Shown here piece after piece: positions 4,678 through 5,276 of a DNA stretch of 5,276 nucleotides. The notes beneath the pieces were generated by a model that was not told the DNA's origin, ran no database searches, and saw nothing but the letters and a program-made list of their open reading frames with translations. Numbering within the stretch: the stretch's first letter is position 1; each line of letters starts with the position of its first letter. Position numbers and translations under genes: made by a program. The stretch comes from an uncultured Rhodobacter sp. (lineage in GTDB: Bacteria; Pseudomonadota; Alphaproteobacteria; Rhodobacterales; Rhodobacteraceae), in the NCBI GenBank assembly GCA_937901435.1, contig CALGTJ010000334.1:1-5276 (forward strand), read 5' to 3'.

Positions 4678-5265
4678 ATGGCAAAAAAAGCGAAAACACA
4701 GCAACCGTTCAATGTGATGATCGTGGGGCAAGCCGGGCGGCTGCAATATGAGGCGGTGCTGTTTGCGGCCTCGCTGCGCCACAGCGACCCCGATTTCAAA
4801 GGTCGCCTGATCGTCGCCGAACCCCAGCCCGGCCCCAAGTGGAAAGACGATCCCCGGATGAAAAACGCCGAGGTGCTGGAGCTTTTGGCAGGCTTTGGCG
4901 CAGAGGTTATTCCCTTTGAAAACGAGCATTTCGGCCAATCCTATCCGCCCGGCAACAAGATCGAGGGCCTCAAGGCCCTGCCCGAAGGAGAGCCGTTCGT
5001 CTTTTTTGACACCGACACTCTGATCACCGGCCCGCTCAGTGCGGTGCCCTTTGATTTCGACCGCCCCTGCGCGTCGCTTCGGCGTGAAGATACATGGCCC
5101 GAGCCTGAACTATACGGTCCCGGCTATCACGATATCTGGGCAGCGCTTTACGCGAAGTTCGGGCTGGATATCGGGCCGACCATCGATACCAGCCAGCCAG
5201 AGGAATACTGGAAACGCTTTATGTATACCGAGCTCACCCCAACACCCGAAATTTGTCGTGATTGA
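4678..5265 (+). CDS. Glycosyltransferase-like protein (GT-A/GT8-like), apparently truncated at the C-terminus
   Basis: The 195-residue product starts MAKKAKTQQPFNVMIVGQAGRL-type, a Rossmann-like first strand, then LFAASLRHSDPDFKGRLIVAEPQPGP (28-53), GNKIEGL (92-98), and FVFFDTDTLITGPL (107-120). The last holds the Asp111-x-Asp113 motif that binds metal and nucleotide-sugar in GT-A enzymes. REDTWPEPELYGPGY (136-150) and QPEEYWKRFMY (173-183) follow. In the relatives I recall, the next segment is an FNAGWFF-type motif and a further 100 or more residues; here the frame reads TELTPTPEICRD and stops. Similarity therefore seems lost after about base 5228, and part of the fold should be missing. The ATG at 4678 has a weak GCAGG 6 bases upstream; a 5' extension to 4414 runs through the divergent gene and is not credible. 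This may be a true break, an insertion junction or a contig-end error. Confidence 0.75.
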   Translation: MAKKAKTQQPFNVMIVGQAGRLQYEAVLFAASLRHSDPDFKGRLIVAEPQPGPKWKDDPRMKNAEVLELLAGFGAEVIPFENEHFGQSYPPGNKIEGLKALPEGEPFVFFDTDTLITGPLSAVPFDFDRPCASLRREDTWPEPELYGPGYHDIWAALYAKFGLDIGPTIDTSQPEEYWKRFMYTELTPTPEICRD

Positions 5266-5276
5266 CGACCCTGAAA

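Overview
The window is GC-rich (roughly 60% by eye) alphaproteobacterial DNA, most likely from a marine Rhodobacterales (Roseobacter-group) chromosome. Three things suggest this: a DmdB/FadD-like acyl-CoA ligase, a kappa-GST-type isomerase and a small secreted protein that all look like Rhodobacteraceae families; GC-rich third codon positions; and a GAGTATTTT-type intergenic motif that I associate with this group. The genus cannot be fixed from the sequence alone. Both ends cut into genes, so this may be a whole contig.

Layout. (1) 1-330, minus: the N-terminal 110 residues of an AMP-forming acyl-CoA ligase, running off the left edge. (2) 331-738: a 400-base divergent intergenic region with a perfect TATAAT box and a small palindrome for the ligase, and a hairpin followed by a G/T-rich direct repeat before the next gene. 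(3) 739-1335, plus: a 2-hydroxychromene-2-carboxylate isomerase/DsbA-like protein. (4) 1336-1467: a convergent intergenic region with hairpins and a likely terminator. (5) 1468-2487, minus: a CurA-type zinc-independent NADPH oxidoreductase. (6) 2488-2796: a divergent intergenic region with five tandem copies of a 16-bp repeat. (7) 2797-3303, plus: a 168-residue protein consisting almost only of the C-terminal domain of contractile-injection-system (CIS) tape measure proteins. (8) 3311-4147, plus: a six-bladed PD40/TolB-like beta-propeller, 7 bases downstream and probably co-transcribed. (9) 4173-4580, minus: a small secreted protein of unknown function. (10) 4678-5265, plus: a GT-A/GT8-like glycosyltransferase N-terminal half that loses family resemblance near its end and stops early.

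How the genes fit together. The acyl-CoA ligase, isomerase and CurA-like reductase are ordinary catabolic or detoxification genes on alternating strands and need not share a pathway. The unusual part is the middle: an orphan CIS tape-measure C-terminal domain with a TTG start, with no sheath, tube, baseplate or ATPase gene in view, coupled to a cytoplasmic beta-propeller gene and preceded by an unexplained tandem-repeat array. It could be a relic of a lost phage-tail-like cluster or a small repurposed two-gene unit. The glycosyltransferase break near 5228 is a second possible rearrangement point or a contig-end artefact.
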